The notes below the pieces were generated by a model. It was given only the letters and a program-made list of their open reading frames with translations. It made no database searches and was not told the DNA's origin. The position numbers were made by a program, and so were the translations under genes. A DNA stretch of 64,000 nucleotides from Strix aluco (Eukaryota; Chordata; Aves; Strigiformes; Strigidae). Positions 38,305 to 49,677 of this stretch are shown piece after piece (within the stretch, counting starts at the first letter, position 1; each line of letters starts with the position of its first letter). Location of the stretch: contig NC_133933.1 in the NCBI RefSeq assembly GCF_031877795.1, positions 27,848,529 to 27,912,528 on the forward strand. The letters are read 5' to 3'.

Positions 38305-40991
38305 AAGCTGCGGCTGAGATGGTAAGTTTGCAAGGAGCTGATGGGGGGGAGTGTGCCCATTTCTGAATTCCACTTACAAATGTTTTACAGTGAAAACAGG
38401 AAAAAAGAAACATGCTTCATATCTGACTAAAAATAAAGGTACTGTTAAACTTGTAAAAGACAACATTTTTATTTGAATGATATGACAGAGCTGCCACAGG
38501 AGTGTTACCTGCTATAAAGAAAGCTTAAGAATTATTACCTTTATTAGACCAGTGACACTGAGCTTTAGCCATACATTTCTAACTTCTGTCCCTCTACAGA
38601 GACAATTTTCTTTTCTTAAATAAACTGTCATGCTAGTGTTAATATATTGTTGGCTCCCTCATACTCTGAGAATACTGCTGATATAAAACATGTATATGTT
38701 AGATTGGTAATAGTATCTTTAGTGTAGCTGACTAGAACAAATGTGTTTCCCTCATGGCTGTGCTAATGTGATAAAGGAAAATTGGCTGTTCATCAGCTTT
38801 TGGCTGGGTAAAGACAGTGGAGATGGAACCACATTCTTTTTTATGCATTAATACCACTGAGAACTTTTCACTAGTTATATTTCATGTGCGGGCATGTTGT
38901 GCAAAGATGTTGTAAAACATGAGATAATGCTACAAATAACAAAGTAGAAAAGCCTGTATCTTTTATGATGATAACAGTCAAACACCAAATGACAGTAACA
39001 GGCTGTAAAAAATGTGATGCAGAAAAAAAAATGCAATGTAACCACCATATACACATATACTTAGGCTCTTGCAAATAGGGCATCAGATGTTTAGAAGGCT
39101 TTGAATTAAAATTAAATAAAAAACTGTTGTGTTTAGGTCATTGATGTACCAACACAAAAGATAATTTAAAATGGAGAGATGTATTTTGAGTGGTGAAACT
39201 CATATGCAATAACTTTTTGAACAAATCTCAAGGCTTAGCAATTATGATAATAGCCTTCAAATTTCCATCAGTGGAAGGGCAATAAATATTCCTGTCTAAA
39301 TTTGGGAAATATTAACTGAATCTGGAAATGGCAATAAAGCTCAGCATGAACGTGTATGTTTGAAAGTGCAGTTTAAGGAGAAAAAATCATCTGTACAATT
39401 CTGTGTGAAGCCTAAATAAAAAAAAAAAATCCAAACAAAAACCTCCATCTCATTTCATAGTTTCTTTCTTAAAGTACTGATAGAGTCATGTTGCCTGAGG
39501 CACTGATGCTGATCATCTGAGCTCAGATTTATAGATAATTGTGTCCGTTTATCTTGGTCTGAAATTTGAAAGACTTTATTGGTGGAATAGTATTGTGAGT
39601 GCTTATATTGTGGTTTTCAAACTGTTATTTTTTTCAGGTCCTGGCTTTCCTCTTTGCAACAAATTATTCTGGCTTGTAAACCTTCTGTTTGTCCTCACAT
39701 ATATATTGTTCTTATGGAAGCAATTATTCCAGGTTTATTTTGTTTTCATTAGCGTGGGTATCAAGACAGGCTAAAGCACTCTAGTTTTATTTGGCCTCTG
39801 TAGACAGGATTCACCAGGCATCCATATCTGCAAAATGAAAATAACGCTCTGTAAATTGGCAACAACAAAACGATGTTTCAAAATCTGAAGGCTACCAAGC
39901 TCTCATGTGAAATAAGCCTTATGCAAGCTAAATATTGCTAAAAATCCAAGTCGCTTCAGTTTCGCAGATAAATCACTTTCTGAAATAAATGAGATTAAGT
40001 TTATTCTGTAAACAACTCGGAGTTCAGAAGTTTTTCAGTAAGTTGAACTTAGTTTCTATAATTAACTTCATTAATGGGAAGCTGACTACAGCCATGATGT
40101 CTCCAGTTTCCATTTTGCATCTGCCTATATTTTGTAAATTAGAGTATTGAATTTCATAAAAAGTACGGCTGAAAGGCACTCCCATATTATTAAACTCTTT
40201 CTAATTTTATGTATTTTAAACATGAGGATTTTTAGTCCAAAAGAATACTTTGTAAAAGCTCAGCATCTTGTGACTTTGTGGAGCTGGGAGAATGCCATAA
40301 AGTATTTCCATGAACGTTAGCTCAAATTTAAAACGAATTGGCAGGGAAGAGAACGCTTGGAGAAAACAATACCCTGGGGTGGTGGCTGAGTGCGTATTCC
40401 TTGCCAAGGGTTCCCTTAATGTAAGGGAATTACCCACTGGGTGTAAAGCAGATGTAGCCAGTTCCTGTACTGCTCCCCTCAGCCCTTGTAGAAAGAAACA
40501 TGCTGGGGTTAGGGAGGCAGTTTGGAGGGGTGTTAGAGGCCTGGCTGAAACATGCTGTGTTTGGTTAGCCTGAGTATGGTATATAGCCCCTTGAGGCATA
40601 TTTGAACTGATGTGTATGAGAAGAGCTCTGACAGCTATAACATGAGCCCATGGCCTGAAGTGGTGATGTAGCTGTAACCAGTCTTGTACCTTGTGAAACA
40701 GACCCACCCTTCTTTTCCTCTCCTCCCCCTCCCCGCCAGATCACTGCACCGTAGTTTCTTCTTTGATTTAACAACTGTAGAAATTTTATACTCTGCACAT
40801 CTGATCTTATTAACTGGATTGCTGATGGATGGACAGAAAAGAGGTAACTACTTTCAGTAGGCACCAAAAATAAAGACACGCAGCAAGTAGGTTGAAGTAA
40901 TGTTAGCGGTTAATCAGTGATAGATGCAACATGTAGAGGAATCAAAGCGATTGCATAACGATGTGTTTGCCCATCTACATTGATTCTATAG

Positions 40992-41121
40992 GTGCATCAC
41001 AGCAGAATTAGTTTCTTCTTGAATGGCTGGGAAGATGACAACACACCTTTTGATTCAAGGATTCTTGTGGGAACGGTTGCAGATACTGATGGTACACTGC
41101 AAATTGGACAAAGCTTCACAG
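40992..41121 (+). CDS. USH2A: Usherin, exon 4: LamG-like domain
   Basis: The exon encodes residues 218-260 plus the first base of codon 261. The translation starts VHHSRISFFLNG and ends TLQIGQSFT. The FFLNG and IGQS blocks are the inner strands of the LamG-like fold and match human usherin. The length is 130 bases against 133 in human as I recall it: one codon has been lost in the variable loop (human DFASGT, here DTDGT), so the frame is kept. The acceptor TCTATAG is short on pyrimidines. The donor is ACAG|GTAAAT. It follows a 26-kb intron. Confidence 0.96.
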
Positions 41122-41460
41122 GTAAATCTTGTAGTATTTTAGTGGAATGATCTGGAATATTCAAAATAAGATGCACACAATGTGATTTAAAAAATATGTG
41201 TGAGTCATTTTAAGTTATCTAGATGCTGAGAAGTAATACCTTCCTGCAGGAGAAAATTCATGTTGTGCAATTAGCTTTCTCAAAAGATTGGTTGAAAGAT
41301 AGATGTGGGATCATACTTTATTCTATGTGTTACTGCATATAGGTAAATTTTCCTGCGTTCTCCAAAACGTAGGTATGTAAAGTGACACATTCCATTAATT
41401 TACAATCATAGTTTTTCGGAGTAAGTATATGAAACTATTTGAGAATGGGGTTGTGCATGG

Positions 41461-41520
41461 CCACTAGACCACAATCCTCTCCAGAGTCAGGAATAGAGCT
41501 GAAGATTTCTGGCTGTTCAT
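41461..41520. repeat. Possible SINE fragment
   Basis: CCACTAGACCACAATCCTCT (41461-41480) followed by CAGAGTCAGGAATAGAGCTG (41482-41501) resembles the conserved A-box-distal part of MIR or CORE-SINE relatives common in turtles and birds. The match is short and from memory only. Confidence 0.35.
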
Positions 41521-41960
41521 GTGCTTCAGTTCTATCAGTAGTCACGTAAACCACTAGCAGAATGAGAATCCCTCAGCCTCTAGTAATGCCTGATAGCATT
41601 ACTCTTCATCTACATCTAGATTTTATATGTACTACAGCATGACATGATCACTGCAGAAGAGCTGGGGGATGTTTTGTTGCTTTTCACAAATTCTTGACTC
41701 TGCAGATGTAAGAACACTGAGTACTGATCTTTAGGAACATGCACAATTTGAAGTTAACTCCTAGATATAACTATATGTCACTTAAACAACTTTATTGTGC
41801 TCTTGGGCAAGAAAGTAATTCTGTGCCCCATTTCTTAAAGCTTGTATTTGGAAATGTGTTTTATTTAACAACTGTAGAAATTTGGTAACTAATAGACATA
41901 TAAAAGATAGGAATATTTTAAAATGCTTTTTATCTTTATTGTATAAATTGATAGGTACAG

Positions 41961-42076
41961 TTGTACCTACTGTATCTCTTCCCTAATTAGAGGTGGCACA
42001 TGGACTGGCTCATTACTTCTGTCTAATGAGCCGATCCTTGTGCCACCTCTCTAATCAGAAAAGAGATAGGTACAAA
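41961..42076. repeat. Long imperfect hairpin (MITE-like or pre-miRNA-like) in intron 4
   Basis: Left arm 41961-42015 and right arm 42024-42076 are reverse complements over about 50 positions, joined by an 8-base loop (42016-42023). Perfect blocks include TTGTACCT, ATCTCTT, ATTAGAG, GTGGCACA and GGCTCATTA. The differences are a 5-base bulge (41969-41973), a 2-base bulge and a handful of mismatches or G-T pairs. Such a near-symmetric palindrome with no coding content is typical of a small non-autonomous DNA transposon. As RNA it would fold into a long stem that could be a microRNA precursor or an editing substrate. Confidence 0.8.
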
Positions 42077-42285
42077 ATGTTCTTATAAAGTTATTATAAA
42101 TCATTCTTTTTTATCAAAAAAATTAAGTCACTGCCCTCTATAGTTTTGTCCAGGTCCAAGATGGTTTCATTCAGGAGGGGTAATTGTGCAAGAGAGATCT
42201 CTGAGTGCTGAATTAAAGGTGCTCTCATGCAGTGCACAGCTGCCTTCTACTCAATAGATTACTTATTTATAGTATATTTTCTTAG

Positions 42286-42349
42286 GTTTAGAGCAATTTG
42301 TTGGAAGAATGCAAGATTTTCGATTTTACCCAGTGGCACTTACAAACAG
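42286..42349 (+). CDS. USH2A: Usherin, exon 5: end of LamG-like domain
   Basis: This 64-base exon completes Gly261 and encodes residues up to 281 plus two bases of codon 282. It reads GLEQFVGRMQDFRFYPVALTN. The G-R-M-Q-D-F-R-x-Y motif is the last strand of a LamG-like jellyroll. Length and phase equal human exon 5 (c.785-848). The acceptor is TTTCTTAG and the donor ACAG|GTAAAG. Such a small exon depends on good splice signals, and both look adequate. Confidence 0.96.
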
Positions 42350-44586
42350 GTAAAGAATCTTAATTTTTGTAAAAAAGTAAGAGTGATGAGAAGAAAGAAT
42401 AGATAACAATATTTTTATTTCTCAAAATATAGTGCTTTTCAGATGTCTCCTTTAGGTGATTGCTTATGATGATGTAGTTTACTGAACCTAATTTCAAAGA
42501 TGACTTTTAATCTAAAAATTTGAGTTAAAATAAATTCAGCAACTTAATGTGTTTTTCTTTTGAACTGTTGCTGAAATATAGCTAGTATATGTAGTATATA
42601 TGTAGTGAAACAGCACTCAGTAATCAATGTGTCCTTTCCTCGTTATTGTTGTCCCTGTTACAACCTGACTTAGGGTTCTTGCAGAGAGTAGATCCAGTTG
42701 CTAGATTTCAGTGCTCCTAAACTGTCTAGGTGTTATCAACTCATCATAATTCTGACATAATAGTGTGTGCTGATAAACTTAGTCCTGCTGGATTAGATTT
42801 GCCAAGCTTTCCCAAAGCTTCATGGAAACTGTAGAGCAGGGAAGGAAGCATCGTGGACCAGTCCAGGTTAGACCCCTCAAATGCCAGTGATCCAAATGAA
42901 GAGAACATTAGTCAACATGCTGGCTTTGTGGCTGCGAGCTTGGGTCCCATGCTTAGCAGTTCCTTTCCTCTAGTTTCAGTTTATCCATGGTATCGGACAT
43001 CCATGTCAGGTATTCCCCCCACACCCCTGCCCCAAGGTGCTATTGTCTTAACTGTTCATTGCTTTCTAGATTAGACTGTCATCATAAACCACCAGTGACT
43101 TCACTGGCTCAGCCCACATAGCCCTGGGCAACTGCTTTGACTTCCTCCATTCCTGAGGCCAAATCACGGTTGCCACTGCAATTTCTGTTGCCCTCCAGCC
43201 TCCCTTCCTAGCACATTACAAAGAAATGTTACCTTTGTTATCCAGCTCATGCTGGATTAATCTAGGCAATTCAAGCTGGCCAGAAGTAGTCAGGTCCTAT
43301 TTGTCTGCTTAGTGCTTCTGGGTAGGCTACATGCAATGACACTCGTGACTGCAGACCTTAAGGCTACTTAATGATAGTCTTTCAATAAGATGTAGAGCAG
43401 TTTCGTAGGAGCTGAGCTGTCTGCAGGACATTATGATGAACTGAGCTCCTGTGAATTTAAAGTATTAATATGAATCAGAATTCCAAGTTATATGAAAATC
43501 ATGTTGCTTGTATTCTTTCACAGCAATGCTTGTCAAATTCTTTGAACTACAGTTTAAGTCAGTGAAATGAATCCAGTTTGAAAATTGAAAGATAAGGTAT
43601 TTTATAAAGTGTTGTGACCTAATGATGTCTTTGTAGATGTAGTTTTATATCCACAAATAACTTGGTCCAAAATGTTTATCTGGGATAAACTGTGAAGGAA
43701 AGTCTTGCCTGCATATCAATTAATTTAAGTCTATGCCTATCTAAAAGGACCTGTAACTTTGGGTTCTGTGGAATTCGTAGTGGCAGCTAGCAAGTATTTA
43801 TTTGCTTAATAAGTATATAAAAATTGCATTCTTACTGATAAAGCAGGAAAATGGGAAAAGTAAGAGTTTTTTAATTAAAAAAATTAGTGTCTTCTAGGCT
43901 CACAAAATCCTTCTTTTACACCAGAGATGAGCAGATAAAGGTTTAGGTAACCTGCCCATGTCGTTCATATATCTCTCTGCTTGCCTACCGACCTACCTAT
44001 GTATGTATCTATTTCAGTTGCTGATGTCAGAGGGAACTAAGGTGACTAGTTGCTTCTTACAGTCCATGTGAAAGCCACTGAGTGATCACAGACTGGGACA
44101 GCTGAAAAAGTGGGCATTTCTATTAAAGTTATTAACAATGAAAATATTTATATCCAGGTTTTCTAAGGTGCAATGTGATATTGCTCAAGCTGGTCTTTCT
44201 GGAGGATTTGAGTGCAAACATTCAACTCATCTGTGGTTACAGGCAGTATGCCAGCCCTATGGTGTGCTTAAGAACAGTGTCCAGATCACTGACTGGAGTC
44301 AGACATGATGCCGTAGTAGTTTTTCTCCTTGTATCTAGGGAGCTAATTTCCCTTGGCTCCATGTATGTCTGAAGCAATGAAAGCAACACCAGAGTGCTTC
44401 TTCACAGACACCTTCTGAAGGTGCCTGCTGCTTACCATTCATTGGCTGGTTGCTCCATTTATGTGAGATGAAACCAGGCCTTTAGGGCTTCTACCTAAAC
44501 TGAATTTTGTTTAATCTATGAGCTTAGGGGCACAAGGTGGCACTTTTTTATCATGTATGTAATTACTTTTTTATATGCTGTGACAG
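42350..44586 (+). other. USH2A: USH2A intron 5
   Basis: This 2237-base intron runs from donor GTAAAG to acceptor TGCTGTGACAG. A GC-richer part lies near 43000-43360, and a CTAC/TATG-rich simple stretch near 43984-44013. No gene or clear mobile element was recognised. Confidence 0.85.
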
Positions 44587-44881
44587 AGACATTTTGGAAG
44601 TATTCTCTGGAAAATTTCCTCATCTGCATACCCAGTCTGAGTGCCGCTGTCCTGGAAGTCATCCCCGGGTACACCCATTGATACAGAGGTACTGCATCCC
44701 TAATGGTGCAGATGATACCACTAACGACAGAGTGCTGAGGTTGGATGCAGAAGCCCATCCTCTGTATTACATCAATGATGATGACATTGGGACCACCTGG
44801 ATTTCATCTGTGTTTGCTAATACTGCAGGTCTGGATCATGGTGTTTCAATCACAATAGATTTACAAAATGGACAGTATCAG
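44587..44881 (+). CDS. USH2A: Usherin, exon 6: laminin N-terminal domain, first part
   Basis: The first base completes Arg282 and the rest encodes residues 283-380 (295 bases, as human exon 6). RDILEVFSG links the LamG-like part to the laminin N-terminal (domain VI) fold. CRCPGSHPRVHP (301-312) and RYCIPN (316-321) are conserved. Cys318, Arg333 and Asn345 correspond to human Cys319, Arg334 and Asn346, positions known for Usher syndrome missense changes. All three match the human wild type here. NDDDIGTTWIS is the strand typical of laminin VI domains. The donor CAG|GTAATG is weaker than consensus, and the exon ends on a codon boundary. Confidence 0.97.
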
Positions 44882-46159
44882 GTAATGTGAAGATTACATT
44901 TGCTGTTTATTAAATCAAAACTAGGAAAATATTTCTGTAAATGTTTCATTACAATTTTAAGGAAATTCAAACCTTATGCTTTAAGATGTTATGCTTAGAG
45001 GACCAGGAAGAAAATTTCCTTTATCAACACGAAACAATGCAAAAGGCAACAGAATGCGTTATGGGTTTTGTCACTCTCTTTTGATGTGGCTTGTCTGCTG
45101 TAACAAGCAGCAATCTAGAACAGATATACCAGAATGAATATCCTGTGTGAAGACACCAATATTTAGAAATTGGTTGCTCTCTTTTAACTCCACTTTTGTA
45201 TATTTCAACTTTAATTTTAATTTCTGTTAAAACTTGAGGTGCTTGTTTTATACCTTCTGGTATAAAATGGAATTTAACATGTCTGTGGCACACTGACATA
45301 TCAGAGGGGATTTCTATTCTGTGGGTGTTCTGGAGATGGTAGTTTAGCCTCCTGAGGAGAATATGGAAGGAGAATACAATAAGCAGGCAAGGTTCCTGAA
45401 GAGGACAGATTGCACCTGACACTTCACTATGCTGTTGAACAGTGTCAGGATGTCTTAGAAGGAGGGACATATCAGTAGTGGGGCTGCATTCACAATCATA
45501 GCTCTACCGAATTTCTGTGTATTCTTACTAGCTTGTCTTTTTTCCTTTTTTGTCATTAATGCTGGAAAGGGAAAGAATACAATGACAGGTTTTGGCTACA
45601 TAAGTAAGAATTAGTCCTTTAGTTAAAAGCGAGTTCAAATACCTGTGAAGTTCTGAGACTTGGCTTATTTGACACACACACACTTCTACATAAGCAGTAT
45701 GCTGGAGGAAGTGCTCTTTAATATGACACAGGGTATTCGATGAGATTCCAAGCTACAAATAGTGGGGATTCCTTAAAAAAAAAATAAAAAATGTACCTGT
45801 TATCAAACAACTCATCAAATATTTGGCAACACAAAGCTATGCCCTTAGTTTTTGCCAAAATAATATTACTGTAATAAATCTTGGACTTGACTTTCTGGTG
45901 CATTTTCAAATGGCCTTCAAGAAAAAGTGGAGTTCTCATAGAACAGTTCAGTTCTGTAATAATGTCTGAGAGATCAAAGAGCTTGTTTAACAAAACAGGT
46001 TATCTTTTTTAGTTGGGAATATGTGGACTGAAATATTGGTTATTTTTCTGTCTGAGTGGTAAAGCAGTCTATATTGTCACATTGAAAAAAAGCTTATTTT
46101 CTCATTGTTTAACAACTTAGTCATTAATATCAGTTTAAAAATTTGTTATCTTCATGTAG
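44882..46159 (+). other. USH2A: USH2A intron 6
   Basis: This 1278-base phase-0 intron runs from donor GTAATG to acceptor TTCATGTAG. It contains a short CA run (about 45671-45682). The minus-strand frames at 45024-45470 and 45718-45993 resemble no known protein. Confidence 0.88.
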
Positions 46160-46344
46160 GTATTCTATATTATACTGCAGTTCTTTAGCCCACACCCTGA
46201 AGCAATACGAATTGAAAGGAAAAAAAGAGATGATCTAAACTGGGAAGACTGGCAGTATTTTGCTAAAAATTGCAGTATTTTTGGGATGGATAACAATGGA
46301 TCTCTGGAAAAACCAGACTCTGTCAACTGTCTCCAGCTTCCTAG
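46160..46344 (+). CDS. USH2A: Usherin, exon 7: laminin N-terminal domain, middle part
   Basis: The 185 bases encode residues 381-441 and two bases of codon 442. The sequence begins VFYIILQFFSPHPEAIRIE, the central beta strands of the laminin N-terminal domain. DDLNWEDWQYFAKNC ends at Cys418, equivalent to human Cys419, another reported disease position, conserved here. KPDSVNCLQLP closes the exon. Length and phase match human exon 7. The donor CTAG|GTATGA is a moderate splice site. Codon 442 (Ser) is split AG|C with the next exon. Confidence 0.97.
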
Positions 46345-49300
46345 GTATGAGTGGGTATTATCTGCATAATACAGATGCTTTGAACAGGTAACACCCTGAC
46401 ACAGTTCTTTTCTATGTCCCAATGAGATAGAATCTTTTAATTTGGTATACTCATTTATTATGGGCTGCTGAGTATATAAGAGATCCCAAATCCGACCTTT
46501 CAATTGAAGATTGCCAAAGGTCATCTGTCACTTTTATCAGATTTCAAACACTGAGGAATGTGACACAATTGATTCCTCTGTTATTTTTGAGCTAGACTTT
46601 TGAAATTTTACATGCTTGTGTTTTGGGGGGCTATTGTCAGTACAGTTATGGAGCATTGAGATGAAGAATGGAGGAAGGTACTGGGATAACAGATTGTTTA
46701 AAACTATCTAGTAAATGTGAAAGTATATCTCTGAGAGTGCAGCTTCTTCTGAAGCTTAGAAGAGAGGCCAAACTTAAGTACCAAAGCCAATCATTCAGCC
46801 TTACTACTAATCATGCAAACCACGTAAGACATGGGTTGCAAATTGTATCTTGAAGCTTTCTAAGCTTTCTAATCTTTCTAAGCAAGAACCAAAATAAAAC
46901 TGAGGGGAGGCGAGAAGGATCATTCCCTTTTAGAAACATGTTGCAAGCCTTTTTACTAGACAGTTAGCATGTGCAAATTTAAAAATATGTAATATATACA
47001 ACATATATTTAATAAATATAGCATATAACATAATATGTAGGTTAATACATATTACGGTTTTACACACACATGCATGTATGTACATATATATGTATTTGAT
47101 TCTATACCACTACGTATATTCAAATGCACTATCTCTTGCCTGAATTCAGATGCCAGTCAGTATTAGGTTTGTTTAGTACTTGGCTGGAAATCAGTGAGAA
47201 AATACAGGTGCTGTAGGCATTTTGCTTTTTTTGTTGTTTTCCTTTTGCTACCTTCCTAAGACTTTTCAACTGTCAGCATCTTTGTTCTCCAGGAGTTCAG
47301 TATTCTGAGGAGAAGAGCATAAGGTCATCTGAGTTACACCAATTTTCAGCAAAGGACTTTGAGCTTCATTGTTCATACTTGGTGCAGAGAGTAGAGCAGA
47401 AGGGAAATCTCTTATGTAAGCCAAACATTTTTGGATAAATAACCCAAATGAGGTGTAATGCCCTTTTCAGCTCAGAAATATGTATTTGTGTATTTTCTAA
47501 AAAGAACTGAGCGGTTAAGTATGAACTGTTTCCATAAATGTTTTTTAAGTAGCACTGTTTCTCCCCTTCGATTACAACGTAAATGATACTAGGAAGTGAT
47601 ATGAATGAGTGATTTTGGGTACAGCTGATGTACAGAAAGCTTTGTTTAAGAGGTTAAAAATATACTTTGTAATGGTGAGTATTCTGTATACTCAAAGAGA
47701 AGATACTGTTGGAACAATGCTCCAAATTTGTGTCAGCAGTGTAGCAGAGCTCCCTGCTGAGACCTTTATAGGAGAAGACGATTTTATTGTAAAGCAAAAC
47801 TTGTTCCTCTCTCTCACTCATGCCGACATACTTGTAAGTGTCAAGACATGTTCAAATTGTCTGTGCAGGATTAAGACACCAGTGTGCTTGTATCCTGGTG
47901 ACCTAGCCAGGACTCCTTGGGATGACATGGAAGGCAAGTGACCTTGGCTTTGAAATCCTTATCATGGCTTGAGGGTTCTTGGTTTGGTGACCACATGCTA
48001 GTACTGGATAGACTCCTTTGTGTTCTCTATAGGAGATGAAAGTGATTAAGGTTTTTGTTTCTACATCCTGTACCACCTCTGTAAGTTAGGAGTTGTTCAC
48101 TGTCCATTATCCCCCTATCAGAGCCTTGAATCTTTGCTTAGTCTGAATATTGGCTGACCCTTGTTTTGGGATCTCCTTTATTTTCCTGTTTTCCTGAGAA
48201 GCTGTGTTTAGATGCCCTCAGATCTTGATGACCTGCTTATCTAGGTGCCATCAGCCTTACAGTCCGTCTGCTGTTCCTTCTGGTGTTTCCATACAAAGAT
48301 GGTGTAATTTGTCTGCCATTCATGCCTGTCTTAACATTTCCATTACAGCTCTATATGTCATGGAAGAAAAATACTTTATTTAACTTTCTGTGGAGGGAAA
48401 GAAAGGACGGTATCCCCCAGAGAAACATACAGATATATTCCACTGAGATTTTTGTGAAGTACTGACCTGGATAGGGGCACAGTAAATTCAAAGATCCTTC
48501 ATGAAGGCAGAGGAGTATGACTCAGCAGACCTAGTCTAACTACGAATCTCATCTTTCAAAAGCTCAGAGATATTTTGAAGTGACGAGACATACAACATTT
48601 TTTGAATGTTGTATGTCAGGTGCCAGGTGATACTGTGGGAATACCTATTTTTAATGCGCCCATGTAGGTGTGCAGATAAGCAGGCATTCTTACTTTTTGC
48701 GGAGGCAAGTTCTACTCCTAGCTAAACTCTGCCCAGCAAATATTCCAACGTGAGATGTGATTCATACCAAATTGTGCAAATGTGCAGTTTTTATATACTT
48801 GTTTACTCAGCCTTTGCTTAAATTCTCAGGACTGTTCTTCCCCTTCTTGGGCTTAAATATACAGTTTTACTCTCAATCCTGCTGTATTCCATTAAATTCT
48901 CTTGCACTTCACTCACTGTAAGGTGGCATGTGTTTCTAACTGTGCTTACTCATTGAACGAGTTGATACAGTTCAGTGACTCTGGAATTCAAAATGTAATT
49001 GTTTCTGTATGGTTTTTATAAGTGTTTAGCAGGTATATAATTAATGATATGGACATGTTAGTCATCTGAATGATTTCCTTATGTAATTCAAGCATAGTTC
49101 ATGTTTCTTAAAGACATTGTTTTAAACTTTTTGAAAACTTAGTGCAGATAACACTGTATCAGTCACACTTTATTCATATTTTGAACTTGCCCTTTAGAGG
49201 CTTTACTTCTATTTGAAAACTTAGGGTCTGAAGAAGAGCATGGCAGTTTGAGCCATATAGACGTATAGAGGACATTTCTTTTCCCCTGCTTGAATTCTGG

Positions 49301-49455
49301 TGACTGGGAATCCACTGGCATAAGAATTTTCCCCAGAAACCACAAAAACCCTATGTACAGTTGAGACCCTCTCTGAGAAAAAGGATATTAGGAGATAGAA
49401 TCTGTAAAATATGTAATGCTTTGATTTTCATTTGTTTTCCTCTCCATTTAAACAG
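46345..49455 (+). other. USH2A: USH2A intron 7
   Basis: This 3111-base intron runs from donor GTATGA to acceptor CATTTAAACAG. It contains an AT-rich TATA/ACATAT stretch (about 46980-47100) and a perfect 13-bp hairpin (48587-48617). The open frame at 47609-47941 is not recognisable. Confidence 0.87.
48587..48617. repeat. Perfect 13-bp hairpin in intron 7
   Basis: GACATACAACATT (48587-48599) and AATGTTGTATGTC (48605-48617) are exact reverse complements around a 5-base loop. No larger inverted repeat surrounds them. The function is unknown. Confidence 0.88.
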
Positions 49456-49677
49456 CTTTACACCGTATTCCCGTGGTAATCTAACTTTTAGTGTTCTTAC
49501 CCCGGAACCAAATCACCGACCTGGTTACAATGATTTTTACAATACTCCATCTCTCCAAGAATTTGTAAAAGCTACACAAGTGAGGATTCATCTCCGTGGC
49601 CAATATCATACTAATGAGCCTGGGGTAAATTTTAGGCATAGATACTATGGAGTTAATGAAGTTACAGTCAGTGGAAG
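49456..49677 (+). CDS. USH2A: Usherin, exon 8: laminin N-terminal domain, last part
   Basis: The first base completes Ser442 and the exon encodes residues 443-515 plus two bases of codon 516 (222 bases, as in human). FTPYSRGNLTFSVL carries a possible N-glycosylation site at Asn450. NTPSLQEFVKAT is the strongly conserved helix-strand motif of laminin N-terminal domains. RHRYYGVNEVTVSGR is the C-terminal motif before the first EGF repeat, as in laminins and netrins. The acceptor AAACAG has a modest pyrimidine tract. The donor is GAAG|GTAGGT. Confidence 0.97.

Larger units (their letters stand above)
14927..40991 (+). other. USH2A: USH2A intron 3 (26 kb)
   Basis: Donor GTGAGT at 14927 and acceptor TTCTATAG ending at 40991 bound a phase-0 intron of 26,065 bases. 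The flanking codons join as HLSVQ-VHHS, matching human usherin, so no coding exon appears to be missing. It holds most of the recognisable mobile DNA of the window: a CR1 LINE split by an LTR (19811-21700), a CR1 5' fragment (28370-28705), a reverse-transcriptase relic (30585-30790), a MIR (37431-37600) and a palindromic MITE-like relic (38191-38304). In 14927-19810, 21701-28299, 30791-37430 and 38305-40991 I see only AT-rich intron sequence, homopolymer runs and small hairpins. The minus-strand frame of 163 codons at 40216-40707 has no recognisable motif. Confidence 0.85.
41122..42285 (+). other. USH2A: USH2A intron 4
   Basis: This 1164-base phase-1 intron runs from donor GTAAAT to acceptor TTTTCTTAG. 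It contains a possible SINE fragment (41461-41520) and a strong long hairpin (41961-42076). Confidence 0.9.

Noticed and set aside
40216-40707. 163-codon minus-strand open frame before exon 4
   Set aside because: The translation has no recognisable domain, and it lies in a GC-richer intron patch where stops are rarer. No splice or start context supports a gene.
45024-45470. 148-codon minus-strand open frame in intron 6
   Set aside because: No family resemblance and no supporting signals. It is best explained by chance.
46980-47100. TATA-rich tract as a promoter
   Set aside because: It is a simple AT and ACATAT repeat inside an intron, with no GC boxes or downstream exon of another gene.
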